Part shown: positions 7,132 through 15,702 of the stretch, piece by piece
Numbering within the stretch: position 1 is the stretch's first letter
How the letters are laid out: the number at the start of each line of letters is the position of its first letter
NCBI GenBank assembly: GCA_934467415.1
Contig: CAKSLQ010000007.1
Coordinates: forward strand, 62,001 to 126,000
Source: an uncultured Eubacteriales bacterium
Lineage (GTDB): Bacteria > Bacillota > Clostridia > Oscillospirales > CAG-272
Length of the DNA: 64,000 nucleotides
Direction: 5' to 3'
The notes under the pieces: generated by a model
Seen by the model: the letters and a program-made list of their open reading frames with translations, nothing else
Database searches by the model: none
What the model was told of the DNA's origin: nothing
Made by a program: the position numbers and the translations under genes

Positions 7132-8505
7132 ATGACGAAGACGAAGAACAAAAAAATATGGATCGGCGTTATCGTCGCGCTCGTGGTCATCGCCGCCGCG
7201 GTCTGTGCCGTGCTGTATGCACGGGCGGATCTTGTCGCGTCGGAGCTGACGAACGATGAGGCGCAGGCGCTGATCGAAAACGCCCTTGACGCCATGCCCG
7301 GCACAAACGCGCGCGCCTCGGCGAAGTATATTGCCGAGGTCAGCCATGTGACCGTGAACAGCCTCGACTACGGCGTCTCCAAGGATGTTCGTGCGGACTG
7401 CACCGTGACGACGATCGACGCAGGCAGCGTACTGCTTGCACATGCGAACGAGCTGCTCAACATGAACACGATCGACCCGCTGACCGGCATGGAGATGACC
7501 TCCACCAAGATCAAGCTGAAGCTGGACGGCACGCTCAAGGCACTGCTCGAGACCGCAGAGCCGGTGACCCGCGAGGTGGAGATCACGCTCTATGAGACGA
7601 CGGACGGCTTTGTCGTCTACACCTCGGACGCGGTCGCGGACGCTTGCTACGGCGGCGTTGTCACGGCGTCGAAGGAGATCGAGGCCATGACCGCCATCAC
7701 GGTGGACGGCGAGAGCGTCGCCATCGGCACCAACCTGAAAAGAGGGTTGACCGAGTGCGTCAAGCTGACCTACAGCGCAAGACAGCCGGACGTTTCCGTG
7801 CCGCTCCTCAAGGCGTTCAACAACCTGAAGTACGACTTCTATCGGAACTTCATTCAGAACGACAACTGGCGCTACATTGTGAAGGGCCTTTGGGTCACGC
7901 TCCGCGTGACGTTCCTCTCGGTCATCATCGGCATTGCGCTCGGCTTTCTTGTGGCAATCGTGCGCGTGACCAATGAGAAGACCGGCAAACTGAAGCTTGC
8001 AAACGCCATCTGCAAGCTGTATCTGACGGTGCTGCGCGGCACGCCTGTGCTGGTGCAGCTGATGATCGTCTACTTCGTCATTTTCATGCCGATCGGCATT
8101 GATAAGTTTATCGCGGCGGTCATCTGCTTCGGTCTGAACTCGGGCGCGTATGTCGCCGAGATCGTCCGCGGCGGCATCCAGTCGATCGACGCCGGGCAGA
8201 TGGAGGCGGGGCGCAGTCTCGGCTTCGGCTATGCGCAGACGATGCTCTACATCATCATGCCGCAGACCTTCAAGGCGGTGCTGCCCGCACTGCTCAACGA
8301 GTTCATCGGCCTCCTCAAGGAGACATCGGTCTCGGCGTATATCGGACTCAACGACCTGGCGCGCGGCGGTGACATCATCCGCGGCGTGACCTACAGCGCA
8401 TTCATGCCGCTGATCGCGGTTGCGGCGGTCTACCTCGCGGTGGTCGTCTTCCTGCAATGGGTGGTCGGCAAGCTCGAAAGGAGGCTGCGCACCAATGAGC
8501 GATAA
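7132..8505 (+). CDS. Amino-acid ABC transporter permease with an added N-terminal extracytoplasmic domain
   Basis: This 457-residue protein is about twice the normal HisM/GlnP length. Residues 9-30 form a membrane anchor (IWIGVIVALVVIAAAVCAVL), and residues 31-230 a hydrophilic alpha/beta domain I do not recognise. From about residue 250 comes a normal permease: GLWVTLRVTFLSVIIGIALG, LRGTPVLVQ, then AEIVRGGIQSIDAGQMEAGRSLG, the EAA loop that docks with the ATPase. HisM-type permeases normally have their N-terminus outside, so an extra anchor places the added domain outside too. It might bind ligand or receptor, or regulate the channel. The ATPase start overlaps its end. Confidence 0.88.
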   Translation: MTKTKNKKIWIGVIVALVVIAAAVCAVLYARADLVASELTNDEAQALIENALDAMPGTNARASAKYIAEVSHVTVNSLDYGVSKDVRADCTVTTIDAGSVLLAHANELLNMNTIDPLTGMEMTSTKIKLKLDGTLKALLETAEPVTREVEITLYETTDGFVVYTSDAVADACYGGVVTASKEIEAMTAITVDGESVAIGTNLKRGLTECVKLTYSARQPDVSVPLLKAFNNLKYDFYRNFIQNDNWRYIVKGLWVTLRVTFLSVIIGIALGFLVAIVRVTNEKTGKLKLANAICKLYLTVLRGTPVLVQLMIVYFVIFMPIGIDKFIAAVICFGLNSGAYVAEIVRGGIQSIDAGQMEAGRSLGFGYAQTMLYIIMPQTFKAVLPALLNEFIGLLKETSVSAYIGLNDLARGGDIIRGVTYSAFMPLIAVAAVYLAVVVFLQWVVGKLERRLRTNER

Positions 8506-9244
8506 AAACGAAGTACTGATCCGCGTAAAGGGTCTCAAGGTTTACTATAAGGACGGCGCGATCAAGGCGCTCGACGGCGTGGACGCGGAGATCCGCCGCG
8601 GCGAGGTCGTCGTCATCATCGGCCCCTCCGGCTCGGGCAAATCCACGCTGCTGCGCTCGCTGAACCTGCTCGAAACACCGACCGAAGGCACGATCGAGTT
8701 TGACGGCGTGAACATCACCGATCCCAAGGTGGACATCAACCTGCACCGCCGCAAAATGGGCATGGTGTTCCAGCATTTCAATCTGTTCCCGCACATGACC
8801 ATCCTGCGCAACATGACGCTTGCGCCGACCAAGCTGCTCAAAAAGTCCAAGGCGGACGCCGAGGAAAAGGCGATGGAGCTGCTCCGCCGCGTCGGGCTTG
8901 CCGACCGTGCGGGCGCGTATCCGTCCCAGCTGTCCGGCGGCCAGAAGCAGCGTATCGCCATTGTCCGCGCGCTCTGCATGGAGCCGGAGGTCATGCTGTT
9001 TGACGAACCGACAAGCGCGCTCGACCCCGAGATGGTCGGCGAGGTGCTCGCCGTCATGAAGCAGCTGGCGGCCGAGGGCATGACGATGGTCGTCGTCACG
9101 CACGAGATGGGCTTTGCCCGCGAGGTTGCCGACCGCGTGATCTTCATCGACGGCGGCAAGATCCTCGAGGAGGGAACGCCCGAAGACATCTTCGAGCATC
9201 CGACAAATCAGCGCACCATCGACTTCCTTTCCAAGGTCCTGTAA
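8495..9244 (+). CDS. Amino-acid ABC transporter ATP-binding protein
   Basis: This 249-residue ATPase has every motif of the polar amino-acid family: Walker A GPSGSGKST near residue 45, Q-loop VFQHFNLFPH, signature LSGGQKQR, Walker B VMLFDEPTSALDPE and the switch THEMGFA. It powers the receptor and permease encoded upstream. The ATG at 8495 overlaps the permease stop, and AAAGGAGG at 8477-8484, inside the permease gene, is its ribosome binding site, so translation is coupled. The open frame further upstream is a phase shadow of the permease. Confidence 0.95.
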   Translation: MSDKNEVLIRVKGLKVYYKDGAIKALDGVDAEIRRGEVVVIIGPSGSGKSTLLRSLNLLETPTEGTIEFDGVNITDPKVDINLHRRKMGMVFQHFNLFPHMTILRNMTLAPTKLLKKSKADAEEKAMELLRRVGLADRAGAYPSQLSGGQKQRIAIVRALCMEPEVMLFDEPTSALDPEMVGEVLAVMKQLAAEGMTMVVVTHEMGFAREVADRVIFIDGGKILEEGTPEDIFEHPTNQRTIDFLSKVL

Positions 9245-9246
9245 TC

Positions 9247-9277
9247 AAAAAATGCGTCCCACCGGACGCATTTTTTT
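9247..9277. terminator. Bidirectional intrinsic terminator
   Basis: AAAAAATGCGTCC and GGACGCATTTTTT form a perfect stem with a 4-base loop, serving the transporter operon and the convergent exporter gene. Confidence 0.9.
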
Positions 9278-9286
9278 GTGTAGTCC

Positions 9287-10189
9287 TTACGCATCGAAGA
9301 AGCCGAGCGTGACGATACCGCAGACGGCGACGGCGATGGAAACGTAGTGCTTCCAGCTGAGCTTCTCCTTGAGGAAAATGCGGCTCCAGACGACCGACAG
9401 TGCGCAGTAGCAGGAGATGATGGCGGCGGCGGAGCCGGTGTGCGCCTCATCGCCGATGGCGAAGATATAGGCGAACTGGCCTGCGGTCTCGCAGACGGCG
9501 CCGAGCAGCTTCGGCCCCTCGCGGCGGACTTGCAGCCGGTCGCGCTTGATAATCAGCACATAGATCGCGGCGACGACGCCCATCGCAAGAAAAGTCAGCT
9601 CATAGGCCACGTTGGCGACGCTCTCGTCGAGCGTTTCGAGGATGACGGCGTCCACGACCGTGCCCGCCGCGTCGATCAGGCAGTACAGGACGGGGAGCAG
9701 CAGGGCGAGAAAGCTCTTCTGATACTTGATGTTGGCCTTTGCCTGCCGCAGATCGCGGGAGATGTCGTCCTCGCCCATCTCGGCAAAACCGAGGCTGACG
9801 ACGCCGACGGCCACGAGCGCAACGCCGATCCAGACGAGCGGCGCCGGTGATTCGCGCAGGAAGATGAAGCAGAACAGCGCGGCCAGCGCACCCGAGGAAT
9901 TGCAGATCGGGGACGAAACCGAAAGCTCGATATAGCGGAGGCCGACATAGCCGATCGCCATCGAGAGAATATAACAGAAGGACGCGGGCAGATAGGTGAT
10001 GATCGCGCCGAGCGAAATCTCAACGCCGCCGACAAAGATCTCATAGCAGGCGTGCAGACCCATGACAAAGCCGACCGCCATGACCATCTTCCAATGGCTG
10101 AGCTTGTCGTCGGGGCGCGAGCCGACCTTGCTGAACAGGTCGGAACCGCTCCAGCAGAGCAGGGCGAGCAGGGAAAGGACAAACCACAT
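9287..10189 (-). CDS. EamA/DMT-superfamily transporter
   Basis: This 300-residue membrane protein has about ten hydrophobic helices in two halves, each with the DMT pattern. The first half has ALLCWSGSDLFSKVG and SSPICNSSGALAALF, and the second ends IISCYCALSVVWSRIFLKEKL. These carriers usually export metabolites or amino acids, or import sugars; the substrate is unknown. It lies 27 bases downstream of the AbrB-type regulator on the same strand with GGAGG before its ATG, so it is probably controlled by that regulator. Confidence 0.85.
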   Translation of the reverse strand: MWFVLSLLALLCWSGSDLFSKVGSRPDDKLSHWKMVMAVGFVMGLHACYEIFVGGVEISLGAIITYLPASFCYILSMAIGYVGLRYIELSVSSPICNSSGALAALFCFIFLRESPAPLVWIGVALVAVGVVSLGFAEMGEDDISRDLRQAKANIKYQKSFLALLLPVLYCLIDAAGTVVDAVILETLDESVANVAYELTFLAMGVVAAIYVLIIKRDRLQVRREGPKLLGAVCETAGQFAYIFAIGDEAHTGSAAAIISCYCALSVVWSRIFLKEKLSWKHYVSIAVAVCGIVTLGFFDA

Positions 10190-10216
10190 AAAAATATAAC
10201 CTCCGAATGTTGCTGT

Positions 10217-10450
10217 TTACTTGTCGAGATTCTGAAAAACACGGGCGGCCGCGTCGCGGACGAGCTCGGGCTTGGAGACGATGATGCCGCTCTCCGCGTC
10301 GCCGAGGATGAGCAGCGTATCGCCCGGCTCAATGGCAAAGCGCGTGCGCGCCTCCTTCGGGATGACGATCTGACCGCGTTCGCCGACCTTGACGGTACCG
10401 AAAATATACTTGCCCTTCGGCAGACCTAAAAGCTGTTTTCCTTTCGGCAT
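10217..10450 (-). CDS. AbrB/MazE/SpoVT-family DNA-binding regulator
   Basis: This 77-residue protein has one SpoVT-AbrB swapped-hairpin domain at residues 15-60: GTVKVGERGQIVIPKEART, then EPGDTLLILGD. Such proteins bind DNA as dimers or tetramers and are often transition-state regulators or antitoxins. The ATG at 10450 is used because GTGAGGT just upstream makes a good ribosome binding site; the alternative GTG four codons earlier would lie inside that site. It precedes the exporter gene in one operon. A perfect palindrome lies inside its promoter, so it may repress itself. No toxin gene is next to it. Confidence 0.85.
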   Translation of the reverse strand: MPKGKQLLGLPKGKYIFGTVKVGERGQIVIPKEARTRFAIEPGDTLLILGDAESGIIVSKPELVRDAAARVFQNLDK

Positions 10451-10469
10451 GATGTACCTCACAGTAATT

Positions 10470-10490
10470 CATACTTTTCACACAAGTATG
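10470..10490. promoter_or_regulatory. Inverted repeat in the abrB-like 5' leader
   Basis: CATACTT and AAGTATG flank a 7-base centre, just downstream of the -10 region on the minus strand. It is a candidate second operator. Confidence 0.45.
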
Positions 10491-10495
10491 AAAAT

Positions 10496-10524
10496 AATAT
10501 ATCACCGATTCGGTGACTTGTCAA
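10496..10524 (-). promoter_or_regulatory. Promoter with an operator filling its spacer
   Basis: On the minus strand TTGACA (10524-10519) and TATATT (10501-10496) have a 17-base spacer. Fifteen of those bases (10502-10516) form the perfect palindrome TCACCGATTCGGTGA. A protein bound there would block RNA polymerase directly. Confidence 0.75.
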
Positions 10525-10740
10525 GGGGAAATCGGCAGTTTGCGGGGGCAGGTTTCACGGGTCGTCGAGGGATGTTTTTCGGTTTCGCCATGCGAAGTCG
10601 TCGGTGTTCAGCCGACGAAGAAAAACTCCTTAGGAACACATCGTGTTCCGGGGGTCATGACCCCTACCGGTTAGCGAAAAATGTGTACACGCCGCAGGGC
10701 GTCGCCTGCTGCCGCCGCAACCGTGCACAGACTACCTTTT
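10525..10740. other. Intergenic stretch with short palindromic modules, no gene seen
   Basis: This part of the gap before citrate synthase holds short inverted repeats such as GGAACACATCGTGTTCC and GGGGTCATGACCCC. They resemble modules inside or beside the dispersed repeat family at 47.9 and 52.2 kb. Short open frames here lack ribosome binding sites and look spurious. Confidence 0.5.
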
Positions 10741-10850
10741 TACCTCCCTCGGTGAGGGAGGTGTCACGCAAAGCGTGACGGAAGGAGTTTTGCTCTCTGC
10801 CAAACTCCCCCAGTCGCCTATCGGCGACAGCCCCCTCACCGAGGGGGCTG
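10741..10850. repeat. Dispersed palindromic repeat, copy A
   Basis: The left end is ACCTCCCTCGGTGAGGGAGG and the right end is CAGCCCCCTCACCGAGGGGG, with the inner modules GTCACGC..GCGTGAC and AACTCCCCCAGTCGCC..GGCGAC. The same plan recurs at 36.8, 43.4, 48.0 and 52.1 kb. It lies downstream of the citrate synthase gene. Confidence 0.85.
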
Positions 10851-10942
10851 AAAAAGGCGAACCATAGCGTGTCGTCTGCTCCGCCGTCTCCAAGCCTTCC
10901 CCCAAGGGGGAAGCCTAAGATGCCGCCTCCGCCGTACAAAGC

Positions 10943-10970
10943 AAAAAGCCCTCCCGCGGGAAGGCTTTTT
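10943..10970. terminator. Terminator after citrate synthase
   Basis: AAAAAGCC and GGCTTTTT enclose a TCCCGCGGGA core, giving a strong hairpin with T-tracts on both strands just after the citrate synthase stop. Confidence 0.85.
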
Positions 10971-10978
10971 ACATGCGC

Positions 10979-12328
10979 TTATTTCCGGAACATCAGCGGC
11001 ACATACTCCATATCCGGCTGGACGCCCATGTAGGCGGGGCGGATGATCTTGCCGTTGGTCACCAGCTCCTCGAGGCGGTGCGCTGACCAGCCTGCAATGC
11101 GGGCGATGGCGAAGATCGGCGTGTACAGCTCGTCGGGCAGGTTCAGCATCGAATAGACGAAGCCGCTGTAGAAATCCACGTTGGCGCAGATCGGCTTGTC
11201 GCGGCCGTTGCGCTCGTAGAGCAGCTCGGGCGCGATGCGCTCCACGCGTTCATAAAGCTCAAATTCCTCGGTGCGCCCCTTTTCGACCGCCAGCTTCCTG
11301 ACGTGATCCTTGAAGATGAGCGCGCGCGGATCGGACTTCGTGTAGATCGCGTGGCCGATGCCGTAGATCAGGCCGCTGCGGTCAAACGCCTCCTTGTTGA
11401 GGATGCGCGTGAGGTAGGCGGCGACGGCATCGTCGCTCTTCCAATCGGACACACCCTGCATGATGTCGGCAAACATGTGGACGACCTTGACGTTTGCGCC
11501 GCCGTGGCGCGGCCCCTTCAGCGAGCAGAGCGACGCGGCCATCGCCGAATAGGTGTCCGTGCCGGATGAGGTCACGACGCGGTTGGTGAAGGTCGAGTTG
11601 TTGCCGCCGCCGTGCTCGGCGTGCAGGATCAGCGAGAGGTCGAGCAGGCGCGCCTCCAGCTCGGTGTACTTCTTGTCGCGGCGGAGCATGATGAGGATGT
11701 TCTCCGCCATCGACTTGCTGCGGCTGGGCATGTTGATGACCAGGCTGTGTCCGCCGATGAAGTGGTTGTAGGAGTGGTAGGAATAGATCGTGATCATCGG
11801 CAGCACCGAGATCAGATGCAGGCATTGCGCCATGACGTTCGGCAAGGAGATGTCGTTGGCGTTGGTGTCATAGGAATAGAGCGTCAGCACACAGCGCGCC
11901 AGCAGGTTCATCAGATCGGCGGTCGGCGCACGCATGATGATATCGCGCACAAAGCCGTCGGGCAGGGAGCGATAGGAGGCCAGCAGATCGGAGAAGACTT
12001 TCAGCTCTCCGGCATTCGGCAGGTGCCCGATCAGCAGGAGGTAGATCGTCTCCTCAAAGCCGAAACGGTTCTCGGCGACAAAGCCGCCGACAAGGTCCTT
12101 GATGTCGATGCCGCGGTAGCGCAGCTCGCCGTCGCAGTATTCCTTGCTGCCCATCTCCTCCTTGGTGCCGTGCACCGAGGAGATCTCGGTCAGGCCTGTG
12201 AGCACGCCTTTTCCGGAGGCGTCGCGCAGGCCGCGCTTGACGTCATATTTTGTATAGAGAGATGCTTCGATATGGTCTGTCTCCGCGCATTTCTTGGCGA
12301 GGTCGTTGATATATGAAAACTCAGACAT
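10979..12328 (-). CDS. Citrate synthase
   Basis: This 449-residue enzyme condenses oxaloacetate and acetyl-CoA to citrate. The catalytic regions are LHAEHGGGNNST (His), KGPRHGGANVKV (His) and ICANVDFYSG (Asp). The N-terminal region with ELRYRGIDIKDLV is typical of the family. It is the last gene of the aconitase-isocitrate dehydrogenase-citrate synthase operon, with AAGGAG before its ATG. With its neighbours it supplies 2-oxoglutarate for glutamate synthesis, a common use of this half-cycle in fermenting Clostridia; no other cycle genes are in view. Confidence 0.93.
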   Translation of the reverse strand: MSEFSYINDLAKKCAETDHIEASLYTKYDVKRGLRDASGKGVLTGLTEISSVHGTKEEMGSKEYCDGELRYRGIDIKDLVGGFVAENRFGFEETIYLLLIGHLPNAGELKVFSDLLASYRSLPDGFVRDIIMRAPTADLMNLLARCVLTLYSYDTNANDISLPNVMAQCLHLISVLPMITIYSYHSYNHFIGGHSLVINMPSRSKSMAENILIMLRRDKKYTELEARLLDLSLILHAEHGGGNNSTFTNRVVTSSGTDTYSAMAASLCSLKGPRHGGANVKVVHMFADIMQGVSDWKSDDAVAAYLTRILNKEAFDRSGLIYGIGHAIYTKSDPRALIFKDHVRKLAVEKGRTEEFELYERVERIAPELLYERNGRDKPICANVDFYSGFVYSMLNLPDELYTPIFAIARIAGWSAHRLEELVTNGKIIRPAYMGVQPDMEYVPLMFRK

Positions 12329-12373
12329 GGTATCTCCTTTCCGAAGAACCGCGGATGCCGGAGGCCTCGCGGT

Positions 12374-13534
12374 TCAGTCTGCCGAAATGTAGGCAAGCAG
12401 TTTGTCGGCATATTCGCGTGCGGTTGAGCCGCCGCGTTCGCCGGTCATGTGCAGGGTGGGATCGTCGCTGCATTTCTGCATGGCGGCCGCCAGCTTATCC
12501 GCCTCGGCGGCAAAGCCGACGTGGCGCAGCAGCATTTCATCCGCCTTGATGATGGAGGCGGGGTTGGCAAGGTGGCCGATGCCTTCCTCGATCATGCGGG
12601 GCGCCGAGCCGTGTACGGCCTCGAACATGGCGTATCTGCCGCCGACGTTGGCGCTGCCCGCCGTGCCGACGCCGCCCTGAATCTGCGCCGCCTCATCGGT
12701 GATGATGTCGCCGTAGAGGTTGGGCAGCACAAAGACTTCAAATTTCGAGCGGACCGCGGGATTGACGAGGTTGGCCGCCATGATGTCGATATACCAGTCC
12801 TCGAGGACAAGCTCGGGGTATTCGCGCGCGGCCAGCTCGCGGCAGATGCGCGCAAATTTGCCGTCGGTCTTCTTCATGATGTTGGCCTTGGTGACGATGG
12901 CCACGTTCTTCTTGCCGTTGTTTTTCGCAAATTCATAGGCCGCGCGGGCGATGCGCTCGGTGCCGAGGTCGGTCGTCACCTTGAAGTCGCAGGCGAGCAC
13001 GCCGGGGATCTCCACGCCGCGGCTGCCGAGCACATATTCGCCCTCGGTGTTCTCGCGGTAGAACGTCCAGTCGATGCCCTCTTCGGGGACGGAGACCGGG
13101 CGCACGTTGGCAAACAGGTCAAGCTCGCGGCGGAGCGCCACGTTCGCGCTTTCCAGCTCCTTCGCGCCCGTGCCGCCCTTCGGTGTCGTCGTCGGACCTT
13201 TTAAGAGGACGTGGCATTCCTTGATGGCGGCGAGTACGTCGTCGGGGACGCTCTGTTCCTTCGCCATGCGGTTCTCCAGCGTCAGCCCCTCGATGCGGCG
13301 GATCTCGACCTTGCCCGCGGCGATGCGGTCGGCCAGCAATGCTTCCAGCACACGGACGGCTTCGGTGCAGATGATCGGGCCGATGCCGTCGCCGTCGCAG
13401 ACGCCGATGATCAGCTTGTCAAGTGCCGCGTAGTCCACGGGCTTCGACAGCTCGGCCATGCGCCCGGTGCGGGCAATCTGTTCGCGCAGCAGCGTTTCAA
13501 ACTGCGCGGTTGCGTTTTTGATGGATTCGTTCAT
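12374..13534 (-). CDS. Isocitrate dehydrogenase, isocitrate/isopropylmalate family
   Basis: This 386-residue beta-decarboxylating dehydrogenase has the substrate loop SANVALRRELDLFANVRPV, the NTEGEY segment, TKANIMKKTDG with the catalytic Lys, and the metal-binding region LYGDIITDEAAQIQGG. GSANVGG and EAVHGSAP belong to the cofactor region. It converts isocitrate to 2-oxoglutarate and CO2; NAD or NADP preference is not clear from inspection. Isopropylmalate dehydrogenase is excluded mainly by its place between aconitase and citrate synthase. It begins 12 bases after the aconitase stop. Confidence 0.9.
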   Translation of the reverse strand: MNESIKNATAQFETLLREQIARTGRMAELSKPVDYAALDKLIIGVCDGDGIGPIICTEAVRVLEALLADRIAAGKVEIRRIEGLTLENRMAKEQSVPDDVLAAIKECHVLLKGPTTTPKGGTGAKELESANVALRRELDLFANVRPVSVPEEGIDWTFYRENTEGEYVLGSRGVEIPGVLACDFKVTTDLGTERIARAAYEFAKNNGKKNVAIVTKANIMKKTDGKFARICRELAAREYPELVLEDWYIDIMAANLVNPAVRSKFEVFVLPNLYGDIITDEAAQIQGGVGTAGSANVGGRYAMFEAVHGSAPRMIEEGIGHLANPASIIKADEMLLRHVGFAAEADKLAAAMQKCSDDPTLHMTGERGGSTAREYADKLLAYISAD

Positions 13535-13546
13535 GATGTCCGTCCT

Positions 13547-15472
13547 TTACTTGGCACTTTTGGTGTAGGGAAGCAGGCCGCCCGCCTTCAGGATGGCAAT
13601 CTGGCGCGGCGAGTAGGCGCAGTCCAGCTTGATCCTGTCGCCCGCCTTTGTGGTCAGCGTCATGCTGCCCGCCTCCACGGCGGCGAAGATGTCGGCGAGA
13701 ACGATTTCGTCGCCCTCGGCGAGCTTGTCATAGTCGGCAGGGTCGGCAAAGGTCAGCGGCAGAATGCCCGCGTTGATGAGGTTTGCCGCATGGATGCGGG
13801 CAAAGCTCTTGGTGATGACCGCCTTGACGCCGAGATAGAGCGGTGCAAGCGCCGCATGTTCGCGCGACGAGCCCTGCCCGTAGTTCGCGCCGCCCACGAT
13901 CACGCTCTTGCCGAGCGCCTTGGCGCGTGCGGGGAATTCGGGGTCGCAGACCTCGAAGCAGTGCTTGGAGATCTCCGGAATGTTGGAACGCAGGGGCAGG
14001 ATCTTCGCGCCTGCGGGCATGATGTGGTCGGTGGTGATATTGTCGTCCACCTTGAGCGAGATTTTGCAGGCGATCTCGTCCGCAAGCGGATGCGTCTCGG
14101 GGAAGGGCTTGATGTTCGGCCCGCGCAGGATCTCCACCTTGTCGGCGTCCGCCTCGGATGCGGGCAGCTCGACCATGTTGTCGTTGATGAGAAACTTCTC
14201 GGGCAGCTTGAACGCGGGCATATCGCCGAGCGCCGTCGGGTCGCTGAGATAACCGTTCACGGCGGAGAGGGCGGCGACCTCGGGGGAGACTAAGTAGACC
14301 TGCGCGTCCTTGGTACCGCTTCTGCCGAGGAAGTTGCGGTTGAAGGTGCGCAGCGAGATGCCGCCGGAGTTCGGCGACTGACCCATGCCGATGCAGGGGC
14401 CGCAGGCCGATTCCAGCACGCGCGCGCCGGCCGCAATCATGTCGGCGAGCGCGCCGTTTTCGGCCAGCATGTTCAGCACCTGCTTGGAGCCGGGGGCAAT
14501 CGCCAGCGACACGTTCGGCGCGACGGTCTTACCGCGCAGGATGCAGGCGACCTTCATCATGTCGGCAAGCGAGCTGTTGGTGCAGGAGCCGATGCAGACC
14601 TGGTCGATCTTCATCTCGCCGAGCTCGGTGAGCGATTTGACATTGTCGGGGGAATGCGGACATGCCGCCATCGGGGAGAGGGTCGAGAGGTCGATGGTGA
14701 GCGACTCGTCGTACACCGCGTCGTCGTCCGCCTTTTGCTCGCTCCACACGTCCTCGCGCCCCTCGGCGGCGAGAAACGCGCGGGTGATCTCATCGGAGGG
14801 GAAGATGGAGGTCGTCGCGCCCAGCTCCGCGCCCATGTTGGTGATGGTGGCGCGCTCGGGGACGGAGAGCGTCTTCACGCCCTCGCCGACATATTCCATG
14901 ACCTTGCCGACACCGCCCTTGACCGAGAGGCGGCGCAGGACCTCGAGAATGACGTCCTTGGCCGAGACCCAGGGGCGAAGACGGCCGACAAGCTCGATCT
15001 TCACAATCTTCGGGTAGGTGATGTAGTATGCGCCGCCGCCCATCGCGACCGCGACGTCAAGGCCGCCCGCGCCCATCGCCAGCATACCGAGGCCGCCGCC
15101 GGTCGGCGTATGGCTGTCCGAGCCGATCAGCGTCTTTCCCGGCACGCCGAAGCGCTCGAGATGCACCTGGTGGCAGATGCCGTTGCCGGGGCGGCTGAAA
15201 TAGATGCCGTGCTTCTTGGCGACCGAGCCGATGAAACGGTGATCGTCCGCGTTTTCAAACCCGTTTTGCAGGGTGTTGTGATCGATGTAGGCGACCGAAC
15301 GCTCGGTGCGCACCCGCGGAATGCCGATGGCCTCAAACTCGATGTATGCCATCGTGCCGGTCGCGTCCTGCGTCAGCGTTTGATCGATTTTCAGCCCGAT
15401 CTCCGCGCCCTTTTTGAACTCGCCGTCCACAATATGCGCGCGCAGAATCTTTTCGGTCAGTGTAAGTCCCAT
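13547..15472 (-). CDS. Aconitate hydratase
   Basis: This 641-residue enzyme isomerises citrate to isocitrate with a 4Fe-4S cluster. Cluster cysteines are in IGSCTNSS near residue 300 and SACGPCIGMG near residue 360. GSDSHTPTGGGLGMLAMGAGG precedes them, and the swivel domain near residue 530 carries GANYGQGSSREHAA. The length matches the shorter, monomeric anaerobic-type aconitases. It is the first gene of the operon, with GGAGG before the ATG and a near-perfect promoter at 15509-15537. Confidence 0.93.
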   Translation of the reverse strand: MGLTLTEKILRAHIVDGEFKKGAEIGLKIDQTLTQDATGTMAYIEFEAIGIPRVRTERSVAYIDHNTLQNGFENADDHRFIGSVAKKHGIYFSRPGNGICHQVHLERFGVPGKTLIGSDSHTPTGGGLGMLAMGAGGLDVAVAMGGGAYYITYPKIVKIELVGRLRPWVSAKDVILEVLRRLSVKGGVGKVMEYVGEGVKTLSVPERATITNMGAELGATTSIFPSDEITRAFLAAEGREDVWSEQKADDDAVYDESLTIDLSTLSPMAACPHSPDNVKSLTELGEMKIDQVCIGSCTNSSLADMMKVACILRGKTVAPNVSLAIAPGSKQVLNMLAENGALADMIAAGARVLESACGPCIGMGQSPNSGGISLRTFNRNFLGRSGTKDAQVYLVSPEVAALSAVNGYLSDPTALGDMPAFKLPEKFLINDNMVELPASEADADKVEILRGPNIKPFPETHPLADEIACKISLKVDDNITTDHIMPAGAKILPLRSNIPEISKHCFEVCDPEFPARAKALGKSVIVGGANYGQGSSREHAALAPLYLGVKAVITKSFARIHAANLINAGILPLTFADPADYDKLAEGDEIVLADIFAAVEAGSMTLTTKAGDRIKLDCAYSPRQIAILKAGGLLPYTKSAK

Positions 15473-15508
15473 GTTCCGAAGACCTCCGAGAAAAATGTTG
15501 ATGCTGAA

Positions 15509-15537
15509 ATTATACCATAGTTTGTTCCAGAGTGCAA
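15509..15537 (-). promoter_or_regulatory. Promoter of the aconitase operon
   Basis: On the minus strand TTGCAC (15537-15532) and TATAAT (15514-15509) have a 17-base spacer, with TGG before the -10. Confidence 0.8.
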
Positions 15538-15660
15538 GAGATTTTGAAAATTATTCAGAAAATCGACGAAATTCATTGTTTTTACGGAAAAATGCGGCTG
15601 AAAATGAACTGAGTTGTACAAATTCCTGCATTTTGGCGGCCGGGTTGCAAGCCGTGCATG

Positions 15661-15692
15661 AAAAAATCCCCGCTGCACCGTGCAGCGGGGGA
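15661..15692 (-). terminator. Terminator after the small membrane protein gene
   Basis: CCCCGCTGCAC and GTGCAGCGGGG form a perfect stem, followed on the minus strand by ATTTTTT. Confidence 0.85.
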
Positions 15693-15702
15693 AATCAATA
15701 CT

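Noticed and set aside
6166..8538. 790-codon antisense frame across the amino-acid transporter genes
   Set aside because: It is an overlap artefact of GC-rich coding; the plus-strand genes have clear motifs and ribosome binding sites.
8495..9244. The amino-acid ATPase as missing partner of the sugar permeases
   Set aside because: Its motifs and position fit the polar amino-acid family; sugar ATPases have a C-terminal regulatory domain that is absent here.
10389..10778. 129-codon plus-strand frame between the AbrB gene and the repeat
   Set aside because: It covers the minus-strand promoter and repeat sequence, with no ribosome binding site or domain.
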